Shown piece by piece: positions 1 to 11,104 of a DNA stretch of 64,000 nucleotides. The notes beneath the pieces are model-generated. The model had not been told where the DNA came from. It worked only from the letters and a program-made list of their open reading frames with translations, and did not search any database. The position numbers and the translations under genes are program-made. The stretch's first letter is position 1. Every line of letters starts with the position of its first letter. The DNA comes from Oscheius sp. JU75 (taxonomy: Eukaryota; Nematoda; Chromadorea; Rhabditida; Rhabditidae). Where the stretch lies: NCBI GenBank assembly GCA_037178855.1, contig JASJZC010000002.1, positions 3,658,001 through 3,722,000 of the forward strand. Reading direction: 5' to 3'.

Positions 1-1
1 C

Positions 2-79
2 GCCACTCAATGGCAACTGTTCAAGGACGGAAAGACCATCAGTCGTCTCCTGCAGACCCTCTTCAACAGAACAGAATGA
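2..79 (+). CDS. 3' end of an unidentified gene (partial)
   Basis: The frame starting at base 2 is open and ends in TGA at 77-79, giving a 25-residue tail that includes LFKDGKTISRLLQTLF. An AATAAA poly(A) signal follows at 81-86. The rest of the gene lies upstream of the window, so the product cannot be named. It could also be only the last coding exon of a longer transcript. Support is the open frame and the well-placed poly(A) signal. Confidence 0.4.
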   Translation, partial: ATQWQLFKDGKTISRLLQTLFNRTE

Positions 80-80
80 T

Positions 81-97
81 AATAAAAATCTTTTATT
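81..97. terminator. Back-to-back poly(A) signals of two convergent genes
   Basis: AATAAA at 81-86 reads plus for the partial gene. TTTATT at 92-97 is AATAAA on the minus strand, 48 bp past the stop of the small secreted protein. The two 3' ends probably overlap by a few tens of bases. Confidence 0.55.
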
Positions 98-144
98 TTC
101 AGTCTGATTCAGACTACTCTACTTGCAGTCGAAAAGATCAACGG

Positions 145-638
145 TTAGTGTCTGAAGGGGAACAGACGACGGTAGATCGTGGCGAGATCGGGCCGCTTCA
201 TGCCCATAAACAGCTCGTCGACAGAGTCTGTGCTCTCCTCTATTTGGGAAAAGGTCGTGGTCATTGGAAGCTCCGTTGTGGTAGTCGTGGTTGAGGAAGC
301 CTCGGTCGACTGGGTAGTCGACACAGTCGTAGCCTCTGTCGGCTCTGAAAGACTCTCTGTCCAAAATTGTTGCAAAGTCTACCTTGCGTGGTCGTGGTTA
401 TTGTAACGGTCGAAAGCTCTTCAGTGGTGGGTACAGAAGAGGTAATTTCGACAGTAGTCTCAGTCTCCTTCAAAAGTTCAATGATGGGGGTAGTCGGTTG
501 GACGGGGATCTGTCTGATGATGGGTCTCATTGATCTCCGAGTAAGGACCTCGTCCAAAACGGACAGGTCGTCGTACTGTCCTAGGACAGTCTGACCGGAG
601 ACAATGACGAGGAGAAGGACAAGAGAGGACGAGAGCAT
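145..638 (-). CDS. Small secreted Thr-rich protein
   Basis: There are two exons, about 638-384 and 363-145, joined by a roughly 20 bp intron or one with slightly different borders; the frame is maintained (phase 1). The protein has a clear N-terminal signal peptide (MLSSSLVLLLVIVSG), then a stretch rich in Thr, Ser, Val and Glu with runs of Thr. This is likely an O-glycosylated, mucin-like segment. The tail is short and basic (RPDLATIYRRLFPFRH). A TATTTAAG box lies about 31 bp upstream of the ATG and an AATAAA 48 bp beyond the stop. I recognise no domain. It is probably extracellular or cuticular, by composition only. Confidence 0.6.
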
Positions 639-668
639 GTTTAATCGTTGTCTGGAGTCGGCGCTTCT

Positions 669-676
669 CTTAAATA
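669..676 (-). promoter_or_regulatory. TATA-like box of the Thr-rich secreted protein gene
   Basis: TATTTAAG on the minus strand, 31 bp upstream of the ATG at 638. The spacing suits a core promoter with a very short 5' UTR. Confidence 0.45.
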
Positions 677-689
677 GACAGACTGTGTG

Positions 690-2100
690 TCAATAAAATG
701 TGCCAGAACGCTGTTTTTCGCACTCATGCTGTTTGCTGAGGCGTGTCGCAACAGATGGACAATGCTGGACGCTGTCCTGAGGAAAAAGCCGCAGGGCCTT
801 TGTGCAGTCGGCCTACGCATCGGACAGAGAGGAGCGACTCCATGGAACGGAGAAAAAGTTCCCGAAAGGTCATTTTCTGACGGCCCAATCCGACTGTGGG
901 ACCTGTTCCACTGGGGCCACCCGAACCAAAAAAGGTGGACCTTGGAATCTCAGGATTTAATAGAGTTTTTGTGGATCCACTCTAGACAGAACACAAATTC
1001 AGAATAGGTACTTTGTAGATAACCTTAAATTCACTAGTGTCATAACATTTCAGCGATCTCTACAGTATACTTGTATTTCGAGTCGAAACGAGTCGAGTCG
1101 AGTCGAACAAGTATACCCTATAGTACCCATGTCTACACCAGTGCCTAAGAGTAGTCTGTCTGTCGCTGACGTTACTATTCAGGCTCCAGGTTCGAAGATG
1201 TGTTTCTCAACTGTTAGTCGGATTTTCAATGCCTTCGATATATTTCTAATATCCAACTCAATCGTTTGTCTTTTGAACTTCGGTCTGCATTTTAAACAAC
1301 CGTCGCGCTGATATCATCGACCCACGTGTATTTTCATTCCTGTACGCGTCGTTTTCTAATCATGTTAGCCTTTTTGTCCCTTCACATGTATTTTGTAGAG
1401 GTCTCTGTTTGTGTTTGAACTTTGGGCGGGGAAAAATGCCATCCTCTCGTTTGTAAACAGATAAAATGAACTTCCGTTCTAGCGTCTCCCAGCCAACTTG
1501 ACCCTTTGCACCAGAGCTGACCTAACACGAATATCCAATTATGAATCTGACCCAATGGCAATCAGCTCTATCCCAATAGCTTCACTGAAAACCAAAAAAC
1601 GCGGTTGAACTCGGCGATCAAGAGCAAAAAATGCTCAAGCGGCAGCCAGCTGCCATGAGTGCGTCAGGTCTCTGCACTTGTATTCACGTGACCTTTCACG
1701 CCCCTCCCTCATATTCTATGCAAATTGTTAACCGTCTATTTTTGGCCTGCTTCTTTTCTATCTCTTTGACATCTCACAACCAAACTTTGCCATTGGAGAA
1801 AAGACGGCTCCAGTTCTGCTTGCTTCGCTTCTAACAATAAGCATTTTATCATCCGACTTTCGGAGAAGCTCTTATTCTTATCTACTCTCCAATTCAAAAA
1901 GCACCGAACACGTGGTGATCTGAGATTCGTGATGTTTCAAGACCACGTTGCTCGTTCACTGAACTTCCTCCCCCTGTCTCTCTCTATCGGCAGGCAGCCA
2001 CTCGTCGTTGCAAACGAGACCGGCTGTCATGCTGCCAGGTCTCTGTGGGACTTCCTGACCTTTTCCCTTTGTCTTTTTTCTCTGATGAAGAGCAACTTTC
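690..2100. other. Intergenic, no convincing gene
   Basis: About 1.4 kb between the divergent small secreted gene and OXCT1. Open frames are short, have no splice-consistent continuation and no family resemblance. The only distinct structure is a palindrome with a GAGTC-type tandem core at 1065-1116. Confidence 0.5.
1065..1116. repeat. Palindrome enclosing short tandem GAGTC/CGAGT repeats
   Basis: Perfect 10 bp arms, GTATACTTGT at 1065-1074 and ACAAGTATAC at 1107-1116, enclose a core of repeated CGAGT units. In the intergenic region upstream of OXCT1. Function unknown. Confidence 0.6.
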
Positions 2101-2109
2101 AGGTTCAAA

Positions 2110-4340
2110 ATGCTGGGAAGACTTCAATCAACCGTCTCCAAGATCCCTTCCACTGTAAGTTAAAAACTTTGACTCTTTAAGCACTCTTTTCATATACTAG
2201 AAATCATTTTAGTGCCTTGCAATGTTCAGAAAAGTTATAGCCAGGTAAAAATTGTAACTTTACAAAACATTGCTAGGCCGAAAAACGAGGTTCTCGATAC
2301 AATAATACAAAAAAACACGCCGAACAATTCTTATTCCAGAGTTCGGCCACAATCTTCTACCTGAGAAGCTTCTCTACCAGTTCCAAACAGTATGTGAAGA
2401 TCTATCCCAGTGCCCTGGAGGCTGTCAAAGACATTCCTGACAATTCCAAGCTTCTGGTTGGAGGTGAGACTATTCATATGTTGTTTGGAAAAGAACTCTA
2501 CAGGCTTCGGACTCTGCGGAATCCCAGAGAATCTGATCGCTGCCGTGGCCGAATGCGGTCAGAAGGGTCTGACTTGCGTCTCGAACAATGCCGGAGTTGA
2601 CGACTGGGGACTTGGGCTGCTTCTAAAGTCAAGACAGGTACTTTCCTGTATTTCCTTCGATCGTAGTCTTCTTCAGATCAAGAGGATGGTCTCCTCCTAC
2701 GTCGGAGAGAATGCCGAATTCGCCAGACAGTACCTCTCCGGAGAGCTGGAGCTCGAGTTCACTCCTCAGGTTAGCCTTACTCCTTTTAATACTTGCATTC
2801 GTGACGGGACCTGTTTCAAACCTTCCCAAGGTCCCAAAATGCTTCACTTACACTCAACGTCATCTATAATATCCTCGGACAGTTGTCAATCGGTGCTAAT
2901 CGGCCTAAACGGTTGCCATCTCTCTTATCAGTAAAGAAACAAGGCGTCATCGGTTGTTTACAGGGAACTCTGGCCGAGAAGATTCGTGCTGCCGGAGCCG
3001 GAATCCCTGCCTTCTTCACACCGACCGGCTACGGAACTCTGATTCAGGAGGGAGGTGCCCCGATCAAATACAGCCAGACGAAGAAGGGAGAGGTCGAGAT
3101 TTTCAGTTCACCCAAAGAGGTGAGTCCTATTTATTTGAGAGTTAGGAAATTCTTTAGACCCGTTCCTTCAATGGAACCAACTACGTTCTGGAAGATTCGA
3201 TCTGGGGAGACTACGCCCTGATCAAGGCCTGGAGGGCTGACACTCTTGGTAACATTCAGTTCAGGTAGTTCTTTTGGATATGGTTCTATTCAAAATGTTT
3301 CAGACAAGCGGCTGGTAACTTTAACAATCCCATGTGCAAAGCCAGCAAGTGCACAATTGTCGAGGTTGAGGAGATCGTGGAGCCCGGAACCATTGCCCCC
3401 AATGACGTCCATATTCCGTCTATCTACTGTCACCGTCTCGTTCTTGGAAAGAACTACAAGAAGCCGATTGAGAGGCCGATGTTCGCACAAGACGGACCGG
3501 TCAAGAAAGATGAGTCGAGCGAGGGCAAGAGTCGCGAAATCATCGCCTCTCGCGCTGCTCTCGAGTTCCGCGATGGCATGTATGGTATGTTACCTGCTCT
3601 TAGATTTTTTAATTCCCCTTTTCAGCCAATCTCGGAATCGGAATCCCCACTCTGGCTCCCAATTACATTCCTAAGGGAATCACTGTCCATCTCCAGAGTG
3701 AGAACGGTATCATCGGAGTCGGTCCCTATCCCCGAAAGGGACAAGAGGATCCCGATCTGATCAATGCCGGAAAGGAATGTATCACTCTTCTGAAAGGTGC
3801 TTCGATTGTCGGTAGTGACGAGTCCTTCGCCATGATTCGTGGATCTCACATGGACATTACTCTTCTGGGAGCGCTTCAGGTCGCCGCCAATGGAGATCTG
3901 GCCAACTGGATGATTCCTGTGAGTTTTTGAATGTTTCCTATGTACAAAGATTGATATCAGGGCAAGCTTGTCCGTGGAATGGGAGGAGCCATGGACTTGG
4001 TCGGATCGAGCTCTCACTCTTCGGAAAAGAAGACAACGAGAGTCGTTGTAGTGATGGAGCACTGTTCGAAGAAGGGGGAACCCAAGATTCTTCCCCAATG
4101 TGACCTCCCCTTGACGGGAAAGGGTGTTGTTAGCAGAATTATCACCGACATGGTTAGCTGACTCTTTGACAAGGACAAAATTTCTCTTTTCAGGCCGTCT
4201 TCGATGTCTGCAACCGAGGACTGACCCTAATCGAAGTCAGAAAAGATCTCACCGTGGACGATATCAAAATCAGAACAGCTGCCGAGTTCCGAGTGTCTCC
4301 GGACCTCAAACCCATGGGTCAGGCTCCTCTCAACCAATAA
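2110..4340 (+). CDS. OXCT1: Succinyl-CoA:3-ketoacid coenzyme A transferase, mitochondrial
   Basis: SCOT transfers CoA from succinyl-CoA to acetoacetate, the committing step of ketone body use, in the mitochondrial matrix. There are about ten exons with 35-190 bp introns. The N-terminal exon looks like a mitochondrial presequence ([15 protein letters not shown]). It is followed by the CoA-transferase alpha half ([13 protein letters not shown] across an exon join; [39 protein letters not shown]) and the beta half ([41 protein letters not shown]). The catalytic glutamate lies in the SENGIIG motif. The protein reads through to a C-terminal [11 protein letters not shown] and stop, consistent with full family length. 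The start is preceded by a CTTTCAG acceptor 7 bp upstream, suggesting trans-splicing. AATAAA is at 4412. Confidence 0.96.
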
Positions 4341-5493
4341 TTCACTTCGAGTGTCTGCTCAAAAAGAATCCATAGCACAAAAAAGCATAAGGCCGGTTGT
4401 TTCCTGTTGTAAATAAAGTTTTATGTACAGAGTTCTGTTCATAGTAAAGCTCGCTGATCACTTTTCAGTGAGCAAAGTGAGCACAGCTGCCGTTCATTGT
4501 TGGAGATAAGGGAAGACCGATAGTAGGGGAAGAGATTTTGAGGTGTGAGCTATGGCTTTGGTTGTTCTCTGAGAAGATCAACACTGTTGACTCAAAGATC
4601 GAAGGAATACATTTTGGTGACTTTAGAAAACGGTTCACAATTGCCACTGAAAATTCTACTCGACTACAAACTCTATAATTACAGTCTTTCGAAGCAACTT
4701 TTTGTTCTTCTGAACTCGATAACTTTGTACATTCTAGTTTTGAAAGTTTTTAGAGAACACAAAAGTTTTTTTGCAAATAAAGTTTCTGAATACCAAACAG
4801 TTAGATCGGAATTACGGTAACACCTAGAAACAGCGTTTGTGGAATGATGAAGGTAGAACTTCGGGTATTTGAGTGAGAATATCTCAAGAAACTACATTTA
4901 ATGTTATGCTCAGAGATGTCAAAAGAACCTCTTTTTCCATTTACTGACCATTCACCTCCTCTAGGCTATTTCAACAGTAGCAACGCTGTCGTTGTCGTAA
5001 CCACATCGCATTCCCTATCGGTTTTCTTCGAAACCTCACAATACCCGAAGGTTTCTTTTAGAAATGGGAAGAAATCAATGTTTGTTCGCTGTTTATCAGG
5101 CTCGCCAAGTCCACTATTTCATCTGTGAAGAGAAAAGCAAAGCTCTGAAATAGCACCGGCGTCTGGCTATGGAATCGATATTTTCTCAGTTTCGGTTTTA
5201 TTTCTTTTTCTGACCCATTTCTATGAACTTTTCTGTTTTCTACATACCCAAATGACTTATAAAAACCCAACTCAACTCAAAAAGATTCGCGCCCTGCTGT
5301 CAGCCCGCGACATTCGAATGGCTTATTTGCCATAGTTCTATCTCTCCTCTCTAGCATTTGCTGGCCCCCTGACTCGCTCATTCGTCTGTTGAATTCTCTC
5401 CGAATCAATAGGTTTCTCTTCGCTCGGAAAACTTTCATTTTTCTTCGGATTTTCTCAGAAAAAACTTCAATCCTAGTCTTTCAGACTTCTCAG
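4341..5493. other. Intergenic between OXCT1 and BAZ1A-like gene
   Basis: Contains the OXCT1 3' UTR (AATAAA at 4412-4417) and about 1 kb with no supported gene. Pyrimidine-rich sequence from 5340 leads to the CTTTCAG and TCTCAG acceptors just before the next ATG. Confidence 0.5.
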
Positions 5494-8400
5494 ATGCCTT
5501 TACTGAACAAAAAGCCGTTTGAGCCTTCGCCAATACCGACCGAGTTAGGCGAAAATGACCGAGTTTACTACCTCGAGGCCAGTAACGAGATCTTCATCAG
5601 TTACGAGTAAGTCTGCTGACTTTCTTCATAGGATTCCTTCTCTGGTTACTGTAGAAATCTACCTATTTTCAGTGACTACTTCCAAAGACAGATCCAGTTG
5701 ACCTCGACCATCTGGTCGTGCGAGTACACGGGAAAGACTGGCTTGACCTTCTTTGAAGCACAAGAGTCCGAGAAAATAGCCATGGTTCGAAATTTCAGAC
5801 ATTTTTGGTCTAAAAAAAGTGTTCAGGACACCATTGGTAATTTTCCCAGCTACCTGGAGATCCCAATCCTGTATGTCGTCCAGAAGTACACTTGCAGGGG
5901 TCGATTTGACGAGCTCGTCAATGACATTCACAACATGATCAAGGACCGGTACTTCATTGGAGAAGAATGCTTCTACACAGAGAGTAACAAGAGGCGGAAC
6001 TGCAAGATTCTGTCCTGTACTGTTGATGCTAAGGAGAATGGCGGGGTTGTGTAAGGTCCATTGAAGACTGTTCAAAGGCTTTGGCTCAGAGACCCGAACA
6101 CTCATCTACCATCGCCTTCCTGCTATCGATACAACCTACAGATTCTGGACGATATGGGCCCTGGAGATGAGGGCGATCGGGAAGATGTCACCTTTGAGTC
6201 CATGGGGTGAGTTGGGTCTCTTAGTTCTTCTATCGTTTTCGATATCGCGTCCTGCCACGATTTTCCACCTCACATACAAAGACCAATGAGAGTTTTCAGA
6301 CGAGGAAAACAAGCTGCCTCCAGAGCCAAGCTCAAAATCTTCCTAAAAAACTCCTGTTACTTGGAACCGAGGCGGTATGCTGTGAAGGTAGACTTGCTAA
6401 TTTTCCTATTTACTATCTTCCTCTTTAGGGACGGTACCTGGAAGACGGAGTGATAGAGAACCTGAAATGGGACTTGATTCTCGGAGGACCCGAGCCTCAG
6501 CTCCCAGAGACGCCTGTGATTGGTAGAGGACGCCACAGTAAGGTCAATGGACACGAGAAGGAAGAAGCTGCCGAGGAGGATGATTTCGTGACTCCGTCAA
6601 AAGGCAGGGGACGGAGGAAGAGTGAAAAGGGACGAGTGATGAGTGAGAAGAAGAGACAGCGGATCATCAGTCAGCAGGAAGAACTGATTCCGCTCTTCGA
6701 ATCGGCCAAGAGATTCAATGTCGATGTTGCTGAGTAAGGATCTTTACTCTTCCTTTGACAGTTTTCTTTTAGCTATCAACAGAACGATCGATTCTTGACA
6801 GGATCTGACATTTCGACGCTCAAGGAAAAGATCAAATCTGCCCGTATCGAGGAACGAGAGGCCAACCAGGCCGTCAAGAAGCAGAAGAAGATGTCGAAGC
6901 AGGAGCGTGGACGCAAGAGAGACGATCTGGAGTGCGACGACCTCCGGCCCTTGCCAGATTTCCAAGCTCTCGAGCTCCCAGAATGGATGACAGAGGACGA
7001 GTTTGCCGACTACCTCTCAATTTTACAATTCTTCATCGCCTATGCTGATCTTCTTCCAATCAAGGAGATCCGTGGTACGAGTCGTGTGACTCTCTCGGAC
7101 ATAGTCATGGGAATTCGATGTCCCGACCCTCAACGAAGTCCCTACGCGGATCTAATTCGTGTTCTGCTCTCGGCAAGAACAGATCGGGCAGATGAGGAAG
7201 ACGGAGATGAGGCTGATCTGAGAAACAAGGAAGAGATCCAGTTGATTCAGCTCCAAAACTGTGATCCAGCTCATGTGCTCTATGGAGACGATATCCGTGA
7301 AGCTAGTCAGCTTCACGAGAATCTACGACTGACTCATGGTAAGCAGGCTCTTCTGAATTCAAACTGGTTACAGGCGAATCCCTGCGCCACTTCCCAGTCG
7401 ACTGGATGACTCTCTCCGAGATCCTTCGTCTCATCTTCATGACCTCTGGCTACTACACCGGTCAATCGACTCATCGACATCGTCTCTTCGCCCGTGGCTA
7501 CTTTAAAGGATTCGAGGATCCCGGTTTTGTTCTCGCACATGAAAATCCAGAGCTTATGGAGAAGCTTACAAGAGTAGGCTACTTTCTTTTCGATCCAAAG
7601 CAAAGTTTCAGCTAACTGTCTTCCACTTGACCCATCAGGAACGTCTGCTAATTATGGACACTTTGATCCGTCAACTGCTCTCCTACAGCAAGTACCGTAC
7701 TGCCCAAGAGGACAAGATGAACCAACTGTGGGAGCAGAAGAAAGAGTTGAAGAAGCTTAAGATCTGGGACGAGGGTCAAGAGAAGGACGCTAAGGACTCT
7801 CGACTCGCCCAAGAGTACGAGATCCAGAAAAGGAAAGAGGAAGGTCTGGAAGGAAATCCTTCTCGTCCAGTACCATGTAAACTCTCTCAAGTTCTTTTCA
7901 CTGATCTAATTTAGGTTCTGAGACGAAGCGATTAAAGACTCTGCTCAGCACGTATCGGATATCCAACAGGGCTAATAAGACCCTGGAAGAGTTAGAAGAA
8001 CTGCTCTTGGCGGGAGTCAGTTACAGCGAGCTGGAAATCGAGGATGTGCTGACAGCCAGAGATATACAGAGAGAACGAGTCAAGGAAATTGTTCAGAACC
8101 TTCAATCCTCCATCTTTGACATGTGTAGTAAGTAATCTCTTCAAAAATAGGAGACAACCATGTTTCAGCATCCTTCGGAACTCTTCATCTCGGCCGTGAC
8201 CGAGCATTCCGAAACTACTTCATTGTCGAGGCTCTACCCATGGTCCTTGTGGAGAATGCTTCAGGCAAGGACAGAATAGGTTGCTGTCTCGAGCCGACCC
8301 CAATTGGAGACACGGAAACACCGGACCCTGACTCGGTCAGCGAGATTCTCGGATGTTCTGGGAACATGGAGACGTGTGTAATTCACGGGGAGAAGATGAA

Positions 8401-10364
8401 GGAGAGACCAAGATGGAGCTACATTGACAGTGTCGAGACTCTGAACAAGGTACCTTTGTTATTTATTTCTAGAATATACAGAATCTTAGTTGACAAGTGC
8501 TTGTAATCCTCGCGGTTACCGGGAAGTCAGTCTGAACGAGGAGATGGTCTATCATCAGAGACGAATCGAAGAAATGATCAACAAGATGAAGACCAAGCAG
8601 GAAAACGGACAGTTTTCTGTCGTGTTCTGTAACCAGATCGAAGATCCAGCCAATATGGAACAGACTATCGAATGGGACATTGAGATGCGAGAATTGCTGC
8701 TCGACCTGGAGGAGAAAATCGAACAGGGGCAGATGGGACGACTACCAGACGAGATTGACCGACTCCAATGGCGGGAACAGCTTCTGGAATCAGGAGATGT
8801 GTCCTCTTTGATCAAGGAGAACATCTGCATTACTGGATTGAATGAAGAGGTCGTCTGGGACGTGGAGGACAAGAAGTTCCTGTCGCCAGCAGGACGGTTG
8901 GTCGCATGGCTCTTGTCAGTCTAAAAAGTCCTTTCAGAATCGGTCTTGCCTTTCTGATGCTGGTCAAGTCAATCCCTCTAAAGTTCCTGAAGCCGCCTTT
9001 CATTCAATCCAGGCACGATGAAAATGGAAAACCCATAGCTTCGGCAGTTCTACAGAACTGGCAGAGAACCGTTGTGAACTGTGAATCCATTCCAGCCATT
9101 GCTCTCTATCTTTCTACCCTCGAGCCTTCTATCCTCTGGGGAAGGAGTAGACTTCAGGTAAGAACTTGCCACAATCTCTTTGACAAAGGTTTTAGGGCAA
9201 ATGCCGGATCTGTCGCCGGAAGGGAGCAGCTGAGAGTCTGACCCTCTGTGAAGATTGCGACAAGTGCTTCCATCTGGAATGTGTCCATTTGAAGCAAGTG
9301 GTAGAAGGATGGGTCTGTCCCGACTGTACTGCTGTTCGGAAGAAGGTCGTAGCCGCCGAGAAGAGACGAGCAGCTAAGGAAGAACAGGAACAGCTGAATG
9401 GAAACAAGGAGAATACTGAAGATGGAGAGGAGAACAACAGTATTGCCGAGGAGAGCATGGACTCCACTACTGTGTAAGTTTCAGATTGTCTCCCACGTAT
9501 TGTCTCGATGAATCAGTTTTCTGTCTGCCAAGATTGTACGGGAGAAAACCGCATTGAAAATGCATCCCCTGTTCGTAAGAAGGTCGTAGCTGCCGAGAAG
9601 AGACGAGCAGCTACGACCTTCTTCCGAACAGCAGTACAGTCGGGACAGACCCATCCTTCTACCATCATGCTCATTTCCTTTCAGAGAGACACTCACGACC
9701 AAGACCAGCAGTGGAAGGAAGATCAAGAAGGTTCCCAGTTACAAGGACGTCAACACCCCTCCTCTGAAAAACATCAAACGACAGTCAATAAAGAGTAATG
9801 GTCACAACGGTCACCACGCTCCCAGCCCACAGCAGTCAGAAGAAGACTACGAGAGTGACAGTTCAGCCAGAAAATCGAAAAGAAGGAGAACGGGACCGGT
9901 CAAGGACAAAAAGACTCCTGTCAAGCTGAGGGAAAACGATCCCCAGGTCAAAGAAAAGATGGTTCGGCTGGAGGCTGTCATTCGGGACGCAATGAAGTTG
10001 GACTTTGCCTGGCCTTTCCTCGAGCCCGTGGATGAGAAGGATGTGAGTTTTCAGAAGGATTGTAAAGTGTCTTATCAAATCCTAGGTTCCGGACTACTAC
10101 GACATCATCCGAGAGCCGATTGACCTCCGAACAATGTCGATCAAGATGAAGAACTACGAGTACGACACCCCGGATGACATCCGAACCGACATGGAACTTC
10201 TCGTGGCCAACTGCAAGCACTACAACGAGGAAGACAGTGAAATCTATGCTGTAAGACTACCAGAATTCCCATTACAAAACCAGTTCCAGTGCGCAGAGCA
10301 GATCGAAGAGTACTTCACTGACCGACTCAAGGAAATCTTCGAACATAAGAAGCGAAGACGATGA
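5494..10364 (+). CDS. BAZ1A: ACF1/BAZ1A-type ISWI chromatin-remodelling subunit
   Basis: Non-catalytic subunit that partners an ISWI ATPase in nucleosome spacing (ACF/CHRAC type). Domains in order: an N-terminal WAC domain (starting MPLLNKKPFEPSP; IWSCEYTGKTGLTFFEA; then FDELVNDIHNMIKDRYF); basic and coiled linkers; a DDT domain (EDEFADYLSILQFF, DLLPIKEIRG); WHIM-like segments with long acidic and basic helices; a PHD finger encoded around 9200-9330 (CRICRRKGAAE, CEDCDKCFHLEC, GWVCPDC); and a C-terminal bromodomain at 9950-10360 (KLDFAWPFLEPVD, VPDYYDIIREPIDL, NCKHYNEEDSEIY). The bromodomain Asn/Tyr pocket is present in HYNEEDS. The start sits directly after CTTTCAG/TCTCAG acceptors. The presence of WAC plus the PHD and bromodomain fits BAZ1A or BAZ1B; the C. 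elegans counterpart would be athp-2-like. An intron near the 3' end carries a fold-back copy of PHD-exon sequence. Confidence 0.9.
9570..9664. repeat. Fold-back: direct plus inverted copy of the PHD exon inside an intron
   Basis: Bases 9570-9614 repeat exon bases about 9333-9377 with two differences. The sequence then turns back, and about 9610-9663 is an essentially exact reverse complement of exon bases about 9300-9354. It lies in the roughly 200 bp intron between the PHD exon and the bromodomain-side exon, so it does not break the protein. It contains a snap-back hairpin. Confidence 0.85.
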
Positions 10365-11104
10365 TTTGCCTCATTTTCTGTTTTATCGTGTTTCTTCATG
10401 TTAATCCAGCACTGGTTGCTCTCGTACCGGTTCTCACGCAAAGCTTTGAATCTGAACCTCATCCATTCTTTGTCAGCAATAGGTCTCATCTCGTCTTCAA
10501 TGAATCTTTGTTGGAATCACTTTGTCTTGCATTGGAAGTAGTTTAGATCTTGAGTTATCTAGAAGAAGTGCGTAGAATCAAAGGTGATTTTTAGTTTAGG
10601 CCCGATGGAAGACTGTCCGTCCACTTCTTTGGATCACTGCTATGTAGGCTCAACGAGGCAGGTGTGTGTTCTGTTTTCCCTTGTAGTTTTGGCTCTGAAT
10701 TATCTGCCTGCTCAATTTTCTCTCCCGTATCGTCTAGACATCTCAATAAAGGGCTGGTCCTATAGGCTATCTGTCAGTTCTATTCAGTTCTGATGGAGGT
10801 TACCTAACCCGGTTCTTCTTGTCTTCGCTGCCTAGATATCTTCCAATTAATTTAGAGCTTTTGTGCAAGAGGAATAAACTGAGAGTCTACCACAAAAACT
10901 GTATCTGTTCCAGATTTATAAGCGATAGTTGTGTCGATAGAAAATGCATTAGAACTTGAATTAGAGATGCGCTTACGCGACTCAAACGTTCTATTTGTCG
11001 TAGTCATTACATTTATCTCCGAAATCGTAACATATGGAATCAATAGCAATGTAATTAGTCTTTACAAAAGTATAATTTTTCAGAACCGAGAAGGACGAAC
11101 ACGA

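Noticed and set aside
687..1007. 106-codon frame with a weakly hydrophobic start
   Set aside because: No homology recognised, no poly(A) signal or splice support.
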